Part shown: in pieces, positions 52,164 to 61,269 of the stretch
Layout of the letters: each line of letters starts with the position of its first letter
How positions within the stretch are numbered: the first letter of the stretch is position 1
The notes under the pieces: model-generated
Seen by the model: only the letters and a program-made list of their open reading frames with translations
The model's database searches: none
Told to the model about the DNA's origin: nothing
From: Henricia sp. BOLD:AAB3569
Taxonomy: Eukaryota > Echinodermata > Asteroidea > Spinulosida > Echinasteridae
Assembly (NCBI GenBank): GCA_037783545.1
Contig: JBBELK010001078.1
Span: forward strand, 1 to 64,000
Length of the DNA: 64,000 nucleotides
Direction: 5' to 3'
Position numbers and translations under genes: made by a program

Positions 52164-52523
52164 AGGAGCGTGACCAGAGTTTCTGGAAAATAGTTTTCGA
52201 TGTAACTTACCAATATTATCAAGTAACTCCCATACACACCTCCCATGTCCCAAAAACCCGAAAACATTCGCAATTTCCAGTAAAAAATTGAACAAAACTA
52301 TTGAGTATGCTTTTAGCGGATAAACGTTGATACTGGAAAATTAGTTTACAAATAATCGGTGGATTTTCGACGATATCCTCGGAAATATGCGGCCTAGAAG
52401 CGCGGGAGTTTCAGTTTCGTAATCAAAAAAAATATAACGGATGTTATGATATAAAAATCTCATGACCCATAAGGTAAGTCCCGGGGAGTTATGGGTAAAA
52501 AAAAGTGATCTGGTCACACTCCT
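52164..52523. mobile_element. 360-bp MITE flanked by TTAA
   Basis: Terminal inverted repeats start AGGAG(C/T)GTGACCAGA, about 15 bp with one mismatch, and the element is bracketed by TTAA at 52160-52163 and 52524-52527. TTAA duplications are typical of piggyBac and Kolobok elements. The element has no coding capacity. It is inserted inside the larger transposon. Confidence 0.75.
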
Positions 52524-52612
52524 TTAAGCATTAGATTTGATAGAAAAACGCAAATATTTTCTGGTCAACTCTTCTTTCCCTAGAGAGTTCCGGTGTTTTT
52601 AAGGTTTGTCTT

Positions 52613-52731
52613 CATTGGCGGATCCAGCCTCATTAAAATACAGAAATACAGGAATACAAAGAAAACGCAGGGCTATAGCCCACTGAAATCCATTCTATTC
52701 CTGTATTTGAATGAGGCTGGATCCACCACTA
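52613..52731. mobile_element. 119-bp foldback MITE
   Basis: Arms of 31 bp (52613-52643 and 52701-52731) are complementary at 27 positions and share ggatccagcctcatt. The flanks on both sides read gtctt (52608-52612, 52732-52736), a possible 5-bp target duplication. Superfamily unclear: the ends resemble CAGTGGCGGATCC-type terminal repeats common in hAT-like MITEs, but those give 8-bp duplications. Confidence 0.6.
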
Positions 52732-53300
52732 GTCTTGATGGTCTTTGTCATTAAACGCTGGAGTGTAAAGTCCTGAATAATTTGAAATTACCACTGGTAT
52801 TTCATGACGTGACCGGGTCGGCAACACTTGGAGTCAACCGCTCCCGTGACTAACATTGCCAGAACGTGTTTACCGGTACACATCCTCTGCCTCCTCTGCC
52901 TGGATGTGTGGTCGTAAATACTTTAGACTTTACATTTAACTTCCTCTTCCATTTTTTTTGTTCACTAAACACTAGGAGGTTTGCATGTAAAACGTGAATG
53001 TGAAATGGCTTGAACCCAGGTTCGAATTTTGGTCACGGCAAAAGAGTTATCTTGCCACGAAAGTCACATTTGTGGATTTTTGTTTTCGTCTGTTGTAAGG
53101 TTTCCTCAAAGTAACGACCAAGTGCTCACAGCATTCCATGTTCGCATTTTACGTGCATCTAATCATTCATATTATGTCCTTGCATCACAACCCTACTTCA
53201 TTTACATGGTGCTACATGTAGAACCATGGACAAAGGAAATCCACAGGCTCAACTGAGGGTGACAGTTGCAATAGGAGATTTTTGAGACGCATGTGGCAGT
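52732..53300. other. Noncoding stretch in the transposon left arm
   Basis: No recognisable exon, RNA or repeat. A plus-strand ORF of 75 codons at 53029 starts at a non-ATG codon and matches nothing I recognise. Confidence 0.6.
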
Positions 53301-53392
53301 AAACAAACCAGTCCTTCATTATTTACGTCACATTGGAGCTATAAAGTGTGCATGCTCAATGTGACAAACAATAGAAAAGGACCGGTTTGTTT
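53301..53392. repeat. Imperfect palindrome (about 92 bp)
   Basis: Outer arms aaacaaaccagtcctt (53301-53316) and its near-complement at 53376-53392, and inner arms gtcacattggagc (53327-53339) and gctcaatgtgac (53354-53365), form a nested stem. It may be a degenerate MITE. Confidence 0.55.
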
Positions 53393-53724
53393 GATGCCAA
53401 CATGTTTCTCAAAAGTCACCCATTCCCGAAACAACAGATATTGTGCTGAACTTGGCCCGCTGAAAATCAGCTTCATAAAGTACATGTACATAGCAATTGC
53501 AGCTACATGTACTTTGTGTAGCATGAGCGCCACCATTTTGTTTAGAAAATTTGTAGACAGCTCCGTCGTGTACTCCTTTTGCAGAAATACGTAGTTATTG
53601 AAGTGCCTTCCAACTTATTGAGATTCTGAAATAATTTATCGCAGGATGACACATATTCAGTGTCTAAAGTTCAAAGTATGTTTTTTCGTTTAAAGGCACA
53701 GGCTCGTCACCAATGCATGAGCGC
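53393..53724. other. Noncoding stretch in the transposon left arm
   Basis: Holds a smaller palindrome around agtacatgtacat and its complement (53479-53518). The tacatgta motif is frequent through the next 1.5 kb. No gene recognised. Confidence 0.55.
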
Positions 53725-53789
53725 CAAATTCGTGCCACGAAATACGCAGCTCCATGCCATGGAGCTGCGTATTTTATGGCACGAATTTG
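53725..53789. repeat. 65-bp near-perfect palindrome
   Basis: Starts caaattcgtgcc and ends ggcacgaatttg, with the centre at ccatgccatgg. Arms of about 31 bp have few mismatches and would form a stable hairpin or cruciform. Confidence 0.75.
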
Positions 53790-54755
53790 TTGAGAACCAC
53801 AGACTGTATATCTTTAAACAAACAAAACTTCATACAAAACTACATAGTTTATTTTTATACAACCAGAACAGACTTTACAGTTTTAAGTAAATAATTATAC
53901 CATGTGTTGGGGCATGGAGGTACGAAAAGTTATGGTTGGGGTTAGCACACTCGAGAAATAATGAGTTTTTTGCATTTTTAACTGTACAGTATACCGGTAC
54001 TTTAAGATTGGAATTAACAAGAAACTAATGGGGCCTACATTAAATACAATGTATTTATAAGTAAGTAAATATTGCATGTGAAAAACTTCTGGTCTTTATC
54101 ATCCTTTGCTAAGAATGAGTAAACGGGCTCAGGTGTTTCACAAAAATTCACATGTACATGTACATGGAAATACGTATTGTGCTTATGTGCTATTTACATG
54201 TAGTTGTAAATTTCATTGTATACAAGCCCATGACACTACTTGATTTCCAAAGTAAACGTTTACATTCACTGACTCATACATGTAGGTGACATTTATGCAA
54301 ATTGCAACAGGGAAAAAACATTGGCTGTCACACATGTTTAAATTTGACATTGGCAGATTGTAAATACATAGTTAAATGGTTAAAATTGTGTACAACAAAC
54401 TGGCGTACATGTAGCATGGGTAACATCATTTCAAAACGAACACTGGCTACTTGCAAGGCAGTCATGTTTTCCGTAAAAAAGTCACAATTGTTAAAATTTC
54501 TATTTAAATTACTATTAACTATCTAAAAGTGTACATGGCATTACCTTTGTATAAATCAATCACAGCAGCTAGAGCATTGTCAATGATCGTGTATGGCATG
54601 CCTCAATACATGTATTTATATGCTTCATAAAAGATTTCCCACATCTACTAAATTCACTATTAGTAAGAAACATAAATCAAATATCGCAAACTTTATACAC
54701 CTGTGAAACTTGGATCAACTACAGTACAGTACTGTAACTGTCCAATCACTCCACA
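53790..54755. other. AT-rich noncoding stretch in the transposon left arm
   Basis: Many copies of acatgta or tacatgta are scattered here. Short ORFs have no recognisable domain. No RNA gene or exon is seen. Confidence 0.55.
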
Positions 54756-54916
54756 TAGACCTTATTGCAAATAACGCTTGGGTGAGTTTTTACAAAAGCA
54801 GCAATGTATTGTGGGAAGGTTTTCGGGGCAGACTTTGCCCCGTTTTCCTTCCCACAATACAGTTGTGCTTTTGTGCAGACTTGCCCAAGGGGTATTACTA
54901 TTAGCGATAAGGTCTA
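54756..54916. mobile_element. 161-bp foldback MITE
   Basis: Begins tagaccttattgc and ends gcgataaggtcta. Inner segments cttgggtgagt / acttgcccaag and tattgtgggaagg / ccttcccacaata pair almost throughout, and gggcagactttgccc forms the loop hairpin. The whole unit folds as one long stem. It may have a TA target duplication (ca-ta at left, ta-tt at right), which cannot be proven from one copy. Confidence 0.65.
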
Positions 54917-55106
54917 TTACTCCCCATTACTCACCACCACCCCCCGCCCCCCACTACACACGGACACCATTTGTTTAAAAGTAGCATTTGTACGCTAAGA
55001 AAAAACATGCATCAAGGATTTAATAAAAATGGAAACACTTCAACCTGTTTCATGTGTTTTGTATTATGTACACAAGGTCTGAAGCAGTGGTCAGCTACTT
55101 AATAAT
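54917..55106. other. 3' flank of the helicase gene
   Basis: On the minus strand, ATTAAA occurs immediately after the stop codon and again at 55019-55024. The latter is a plausible variant polyadenylation signal about 85 bases past the stop. A C-rich tract (accaccaccccccgcccccc) lies at 54930-54950. Confidence 0.4.
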
Positions 55107-57558
55107 TTAATCACTACCAGTACTGCTAGATCCAAATTGTGGTTCAGCATACTCGCCACCCAAGGGGTCCTCGAAAGAATCTGATGCAGTGCTGTTGTCG
55201 CTTTCCAACTCTGACAATGGTCCCTTGTCTGGTGACTGGACACTTGAGTCATATATTTCAGTTTTCATGACTTGCCATACTTGTGATGCAATCTCTTTGC
55301 GTGCAAAAGCATATCGATCACAGAAGTCATCAAAAGGAAACACGATGTGACATTCATTGACTACTTCTGTTATTGTGGAGTCTGACAAGCCACAGGCAAT
55401 ACCCTCGCTTGTGTACATGTGGCTGCTGCTGTCTGCCAGTAACGTTTGTTTGTACTCCTGTAGATGTTCCTTTAATTGTGTTACCAGACTTTGTGGCACC
55501 GTCACAATTAGATATTCAGCCGATGTTGACTGTCCATGAAGCAGAGCATCTCGCATTTGCTTTTCAGCATAGGAGTGTTTACCAGAGCATTCGCTTCCAT
55601 CACAAGCACATGTCTGGGCACAAACGTCGCAACAATCATGTTTTATCATTGAGGCATCAGTGTCAGTGTCGCTTCTTGCTGGTGAAGGGAAGTTTTTCTT
55701 GATAACAAGCCGTCTGCACTCGCTTCCCTCTACAAAAGCTTTCATAGCATCGCTTGTTTTCCCACCAAGCCCACCACCACGATACTTAACAAGGAGTGCC
55801 AAACTCTGGGCTCCATCACGGCCTGCCCTCCCGCTCAACTGCATCAAGTCATCTAGATGTGATGGGTGACCTACCAATATTACTGTTTGAAGACCACACA
55901 CATCAATCCCTAGACCGAATGCAATCGTAGCAAACAAAATGCGCACCTCTCCATCTTCTCGTGAAAAACTGTCAATGATTTTTCGTTGTACGCCAGCTTC
56001 CGTATTTGTGTGGTACATTTCAAAGTAACGATGCAGCTCCTTCGGAAGAAGAAAACGGAAGAGAGAATGAAGTTCACTGACAACTCTGCGAGATTGACAG
56101 TATAGAATGATTCTCTCCATGGAACCGCCTCTCTCATTGATCCCCTGTGCCATCCATTTAAACATGGCTTCAAAGTTCTTGTCGTCAGACTTCAGAACAA
56201 CATACTTGATGTTCAAGCGTTCAGGGCTCTCCTCTATCATGCCATAATTCCGGAGTGCCAAGCTCTCAACGATCGTTTGTCTCACTTTCACAGTTGCAGT
56301 GGCTGTCAAAGCTACAACGCGGGTAGTGGGTTTCACCAAAGATCGCAAATCTCCAAGTCGACCATAGCACTTGCGGAATACTGTGCTCTCTTTTGATGAA
56401 TGACCCCTGTAAATAAAATAAAACAAAAATTAAATGTTATCGTACAAGTAAATTAAGCTCAAACTGAATTCACACGAAGACATTCATAATGGCCTGTGGG
56501 TATTCACGCTAAGACATTCATTCTTGAGTACATTGTACAATGTAACTTCAACTTGCAAGAGAAAGTGGATATATGGGAACCAGTCTATTAGTATTGGTAC
56601 ACCCGACCTTTGACGTGCATTGTGCGCAGAAAACTCCGAAAAGATTCATTGATGAATGTTTTCCTCTCAAAATGATTAATATACAACTAATGAATTGTTA
56701 TGAATGCAATGGGAGGAATATTTTCATGAGGTGAAAGATGGAATGTTACATTCAACGAGGAGAAGCCGAGTTAAATGGAACATATTCCATCTTTCACCGA
56801 AAGAAAATGATAATCATTTTTGTGTGCTAAAACAAACAAAGTGCTTTTTTTTTACACTGAAATTTTGCACAAACATAGACAACAATCTCCCCAAACTGTC
56901 GCTGGTTTCACAACTGGACCAGAAATCTCACCGTCAAACTAACATCTTGCTGTGTTCCATTTTTAATATTAAAAAATAACGTTTTAAAAATAAATATCGT
57001 CAGAAAGCATGGAAAGTTTATCATTTATTTTCAGTATCTGAACAAAGCTGTTCCCAGTGCTGGTTTAGACCTAATTTACCTACCATTTTGATACGCAGTG
57101 ACTTTCGTCAACAAAGATTCCGCAGCATCTACTTTTCACCGATTGAAGTAGCTCCTTCCCCTTAGGTCCGCAAAGGGTCTCTGGGCTGGCAAATAATATG
57201 GAATACTTGTCTGCTTGCTCAATGACACAATCTGGAATGACCGAGGTGATGTCGGCTGCCGCTACACCGAGCCGACTTACTCGTTCTAACTGGTTCACCG
57301 CCAGAGCCTTCAGCGGGAGAACCACAATGACAAGAGCATGGTCGCCGTCGTTCGTACTAGTTTTTCCCTCAGTCTCAGGCCCGTCTTGCAAAAAATCCAC
57401 AACAAATATCACGCTTTTCCCGAAACCGGTAGGTAGATTAATAAACAAATCACTGCCCTGTGCGAATTGCCGGAGAGCATTTATTTGGTGGCTTTTCAGT
57501 TCTCAAATCCTAATTTCCTGGCAGCAAAGTCAATAGCGTCGTCCACGCTAGCCGACAT
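55107..57558 (-). CDS. RecQ-family ATP-dependent DNA helicase, two exons, one frame break
   Basis: A superfamily 2 helicase expected to unwind DNA 3' to 5' with ATP. Exon 1 runs 57558-57084 and exon 2 runs 56406-55107, about 591 residues in all, close to the short RecQ proteins. Motifs in order: LKSHQINALRQF (Q-motif region, 21-32), Walker A LPTGFGKS (42-49), Ia VVLPLKALA, DExH box DESHCVSKW (151-159), motif III ALTATAT (191-197), IV IILYCQSR (258-265), V FATIAFGLGID (317-327), VI QLSGRAGRDG (348-357), then a RecQ zinc-binding-like cluster with Cys 389, 417, 418, 421, 425 and 427. No winged-helix or HRDC domain is recognised; the tail is acidic and Ser-rich. Residues after the DExH box differ from the usual GHDFRPEY. 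The start ATG (57558) reads MSASVDDAIDFAARKLGFEN, a family-like N-terminus, then one base is missing near 57499; everything after it is in the shifted frame. This may be a mutation or an assembly error. The gene lies wholly inside the transposon. Confidence 0.88.
56407..57083 (-). other. Helicase intron (677 bp, GT-AG)
   Basis: The donor is AAATG|GTAGGT and the acceptor is TTTACAG|GGGTC on the minus strand. Splicing joins TG to G and restores the Trp of SKWGH, just after the DExH box. The intron contains a palindrome: ggtgaaagatggaat (near 56732) pairs with attccatctttcacc (near 56785), probably a degenerate MITE. Confidence 0.85.
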
Positions 57559-57751
57559 TTTTTTCTGAAGCAAGTGCAGTTAGTACATGTACATTATAGC
57601 TTTCCCTGTTTGTACCGTAGATGTGCATATTAGACGTACAGGTACCAGAATGCACAGCGCTGGCTTAAACTTATGTTAATAAGCTCCACGTCATAGGTAT
57701 GCATGGCATAATGAGCAATGCGTGGAATGCGCTCGGAATTTCCCGAGCGAT
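57559..57751 (-). promoter_or_regulatory. Presumed helicase promoter region
   Basis: This 193-bp interval separates the helicase start codon from the right terminal repeat. On the minus strand it has ctataatg about 35 bases before the ATG and tgacgtgg, which resembles a CRE half, further up. A hairpin (cgctcgg-aattt-cccgagcg, about 57730-57750) abuts the terminal repeat. Promoter function is inferred from position only. Confidence 0.3.
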
Positions 57752-57866
57752 TCAGGATTTGTCCCAAGACGATACTGCAGGCACGGACGTAGACTGGTTT
57801 CCTGTCCTCATAGTAAAGTGTATGGCGCCCTCTCGCGGCGGTCAGTATCGTCTTGCACCAAGACTA
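57752..57866 (-). repeat. Right terminal inverted repeat (115 bp)
   Basis: Exact complement of 51217-51331, including the nested caagacgatactg / cagtatcgtcttg pair and the tip hairpin. Ends at agacta, followed by the duplicated TCATTCGGA. Confidence 0.94.
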
Positions 57867-57875
57867 TCATTCGGA
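57867..57875. repeat. 9-bp target-site duplication, right
   Basis: TCATTCGGA, matching 51208-51216. The interrupted satellite monomer resumes here and continues as ctgtcgttaacg. Confidence 0.93.
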
Positions 57876-60800
57876 CTGTCGTTAACGCACCGCAGTTTGG
57901 CTCGGCAATTTGGTCAAAGTGTGGTCCAAACGTCGGCAAATTTGGAGGTCGAAAATGTTCCGACGAACTTCAAATTTTGCATGCCCTAAACTCTCTATAT
58001 TGCGCACTTGTCATAAAAAATTGACAGATTTTTGCCGGAAATGGCAGAGAAATTTCAAAGTTTAGAAAAAACTGGGTTGAGGCTTCCTGACTGCTCTCAC
58101 GCCAAACCGTGGCTGTCTGTACACACCTCTTTGGGGTACTCCTGAGTTGTGCGCATGCTCAGTCATTCGGACTGTCGTTAACGCACCGCAGTTTGGCTCG
58201 GCAATTTTGGTCAAAGTGTGGTCCAAACGTCGGCAAATTTGGAGGTCGAAAATGTTCCGACGAACTTCAAATTTTGCATGCCCTAAACTCTCTATATTGC
58301 GCACTTGTCATAAACAATTGACAGACTTTCGCCGGGAAATGGCAGAGAAATTTCAAAGTTTAGAAAAAACTGGGTTGAGGCTTCCCTGACTGCTCTCACG
58401 CAAACCGTGGCCTTCTGTACACACCTCTTTGGGGTACTCCTGAGTTGTGCGCATGCTCAGTCATTCGGACTGTCGTTAACGCACCGCAGTTTGGCTGGGC
58501 AATTTGGTCAAAGTGTGGTCCAAACGTCGGCAATTTGGAGGTCGAAAAATGTTCCGACGAACTTCAAATTTTGCATGCCCTAAACTCTCTATATTGCGCA
58601 CTTGTCATAAAAAATTGACAGACTTTCGCCGGGAAATGGCAGAGAAATTTCAAAGTTTAGAAAAAAATGGTTGAGGCTTCCTGACTGCTCTCACGCAAAC
58701 CGTGGCTGTCTGTACACACCTCTTTGGGGTACTCCTGAGTTGTGCGCATGCTCAGTCATTCGGACTGTCGTTAACGCACCGCAGTTTGGCTCGGCAATTT
58801 GGTCAAAGTGTGGTCCAAAACGTCGGCAAATTTGGAGGTCGAAAAATGTTCCGACGAACTTCAAATTTTGCATGCCCTAAACTCTCTATATTGCGCACTT
58901 GTCATAAAAAATTGACAGACTTTCGCCGGAAATGGCAGAGAAATTTCAAAGTTTAGAAAAAACTGGTTGAGGCTTCCTGACTGCTCTCACGCAAACCGTG
59001 GCTGTCTGTACACACCTCTTTGGGTACTCCTGAGTTGTGCGCATGCTCAGTCATTCGGACTGTCGTTAACGCACCGCAGTTTGGCTCGGCAATTTGGTCA
59101 AAGTGTGGTCCAAACGTCGGCAAATTTGGAGGTCGAAAAATGTTCCGACGAACTTCAAATTTTGCATGCCTAAACTCTCTATATTGCGCACTTGTCATAA
59201 AAAATTGACAGACTTTCGCCGGGAAATGGCAGAGAAATTTCAAAGTTTAGAAAAAAACTGGTTGAGGCTTCCTGACTGCTCTCACGCAAACCGTGGCTGT
59301 CTGTACACACCTCTTTGGGGTACTCCTGAGTTGTGCGCATGCTCAGTCATTCGGACTGTCGTTAACGCACCGCAGTTTGGCTCGGCAATTTGGTCAAAGT
59401 GTGGTCCAAACGTCGGCAAATTTGGAGGTCGAAAAATGTTCCGACGAACTTCAAATTTTGCATGCCCTAAACTCTCTATATTGCGCACTTGTCATAAAAA
59501 ATTGACAGACTTTCGCCGGGAAATGGCGAGAGAAATTTTAAAGTTTAGAAAAAACTGGGTTGAGGCTTCCTGACTGCTCTCACGCAAACCGTGGCTGTCT
59601 GTACACACCTCTTTGGGGTACTCCTGAGTTGTGCGCATGCTCAGTCATTCGGACTGTCGTTAACGCACCGCAGTTTGGCTCGGCAATTTGGTCAAAGCGT
59701 GGTCCAAACGTCGGCAAATTTGGAGGTCGAAAATGTTTCCGACGAACTTCAAATTTTGGCAGGCCCTAAACTCTCTATATTGCGCACTTGTCATAAAAAA
59801 AATTGACAGACTTTCGCCGGGAAATGCAGAGAAATTTCAAAGTTTAGAAAAAACTGGGTTGAGGCTTCCTGACTGCTCTCACGCAAACCGTGGCTGTCTG
59901 TACACACCTCTTTGGGGTACTCCTGAGTTGTGCGCATGCTCAGTCATTCGGGACTGTCGTTAACGCACCGCAGTTTGGCTCGGCAATTTGGTCAAAGTGT
60001 GGTCCAAACGTCGGCAAATTTGGAGGTCGAAAAATGTTCCGACGAACTTCAAATTTTGCATGCCCTAAACTCTCTATATTGCGCACTTGTCATAAAAAAT
60101 TGACAGACATTCGCCGGGAAATGGCAGAGAAAATTTAAAGTTTAGAAAAAAACTGGGTTGAGCTTCCTGACTGCTCTCACGCAAACAGTGGCTGTCTGTA
60201 CACACCTCTTTGGGGTACTCCTGAGTTGTGCGCATGCTCAGTCATTCGGACTGTCGTTAACGCACCGCAGTTTGGCTCGGCAATTTGGTCAAAGTGTGGT
60301 CCAAACGTCGGCAAATTTGGAGGTCGAAAAATGTTCCGACGAACTTCAAATTTTGCATGCCCTAAACTCTCTATATTGCGCACTTTGTCATAAAAAATTG
60401 ACAGACTTTCGCCGGGAAATGGCAGAGAAATTTCAAAGTTAGAAAAAAACTGAGTTGAGGCTTTCCTGACTGCTCTCACGCAAAACCGTGGCTGTCTGTA
60501 CACACCTCTTTGGGGTACTCCTGAGTTGTGCGCATGCTCAATGCTCAGTCATTCGGACTGTCGTTAACGCACCGCAGTTTGGCTCGGCAATTTGGTCAAA
60601 GTGTGGTCCAAACGTCGGCAAATTTGGAGGTCGAAAAATGTTCCGACGAACTTCAAATTTTGCATGCCCTAAACTCTCTATATTGCGCACTTGTCATAAA
60701 AAATTGACAGACTTTCGCCGGGAAATGGCAGAGAAATTTCAAAGTTTAGAAAAAACTGGGTTGAGGCTTCCTGACTGCTCTCACGCAAACCGTGGCTGTC

Positions 60801-61269
60801 TGTACACACCTCTTTGGGGTACTCCTGAGTTGTGCGCATGCTCAGTCATTCGGACTGTCGTTAACGCACCGCAGTTTGGCTCGGCAATTTGGTCAAAGTG
60901 TGGTCCAAACGTCGGCAAATTTGGAGGTCGAAAAATGTTCCGACGAACTTCAAATTTTGCATGCCCTAAACTCTCTATATTGCGCACTTGTCATACAAAA
61001 TTGACAGACTTTCGCCGGGAAATGGCAGAGAAATTTCAAAGTTTAGAAAAAAAACTGGGTTGAGGCTTCCTGACTGCTCTCACGCAAACTGTGGCTGTCT
61101 GTACACACCTCTTTGGGGTACTCCTGAGTTGTGCGCATGCTCAGTCATTCGGACTGTCGTTAACGCACCGCAGTTTGGCTCGGCAATTTGGTCAAAGTGT
61201 GGTCCAAACGTCGGCAAATTTGGAGGTCGAAAAATGTTCCGACGAACTTCAAATTTTGCATGCCCTAAA
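57867..61269 (+). repeat. 297-bp satellite array, indel-rich block right of the transposon
   Basis: About 11 monomers, in the same orientation as the left array. Like the first 8 kb, they carry many 1-base gains and losses in homopolymers, with a few substitutions (ttctgtacac for gtctgtacac near 58413; ggcaggccc for gcatgccc near 59759). One monomer has a small tandem gain (atgctcaatgctcagtc near 60531). No gene. Confidence 0.95.

Larger units (their letters stand above)
51217..57866 (-). mobile_element. 6650-bp TIR transposon carrying a RecQ-like helicase
   Basis: The element begins TAGTCTTGGTGCAAGAC and ends with its complement. The 115-bp terminal inverted repeats match at every position, and a 9-bp target duplication of satellite sequence flanks it, so insertion into the array is certain by structure. 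Perfect terminal repeats suggest recent activity or gene conversion. The only recognisable gene is a two-exon RecQ-family helicase on the minus strand, close to the right end. I found no transposase motif in either strand; the left 3.7 kb looks noncoding and is littered with small foldback elements. A 9-bp duplication is usual for Mutator-like elements. A helicase-bearing lineage of Academ transposons (AcademH) has also been described, but I cannot recall its duplication length with certainty. Family placement is therefore open. Confidence 0.9.

Noticed and set aside
54710-54998. Overlapping plus-strand ORFs of 64-66 codons
   Set aside because: They lie on a 161-bp foldback element and a C-rich tract, have non-ATG starts or no domain, and overlap each other in three frames.
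51217-57866. Polinton or other large virus-like element
   Set aside because: At 6.65 kb it is too short, has a 9-bp rather than 6-bp duplication, and has no polymerase, integrase, ATPase or capsid signal.
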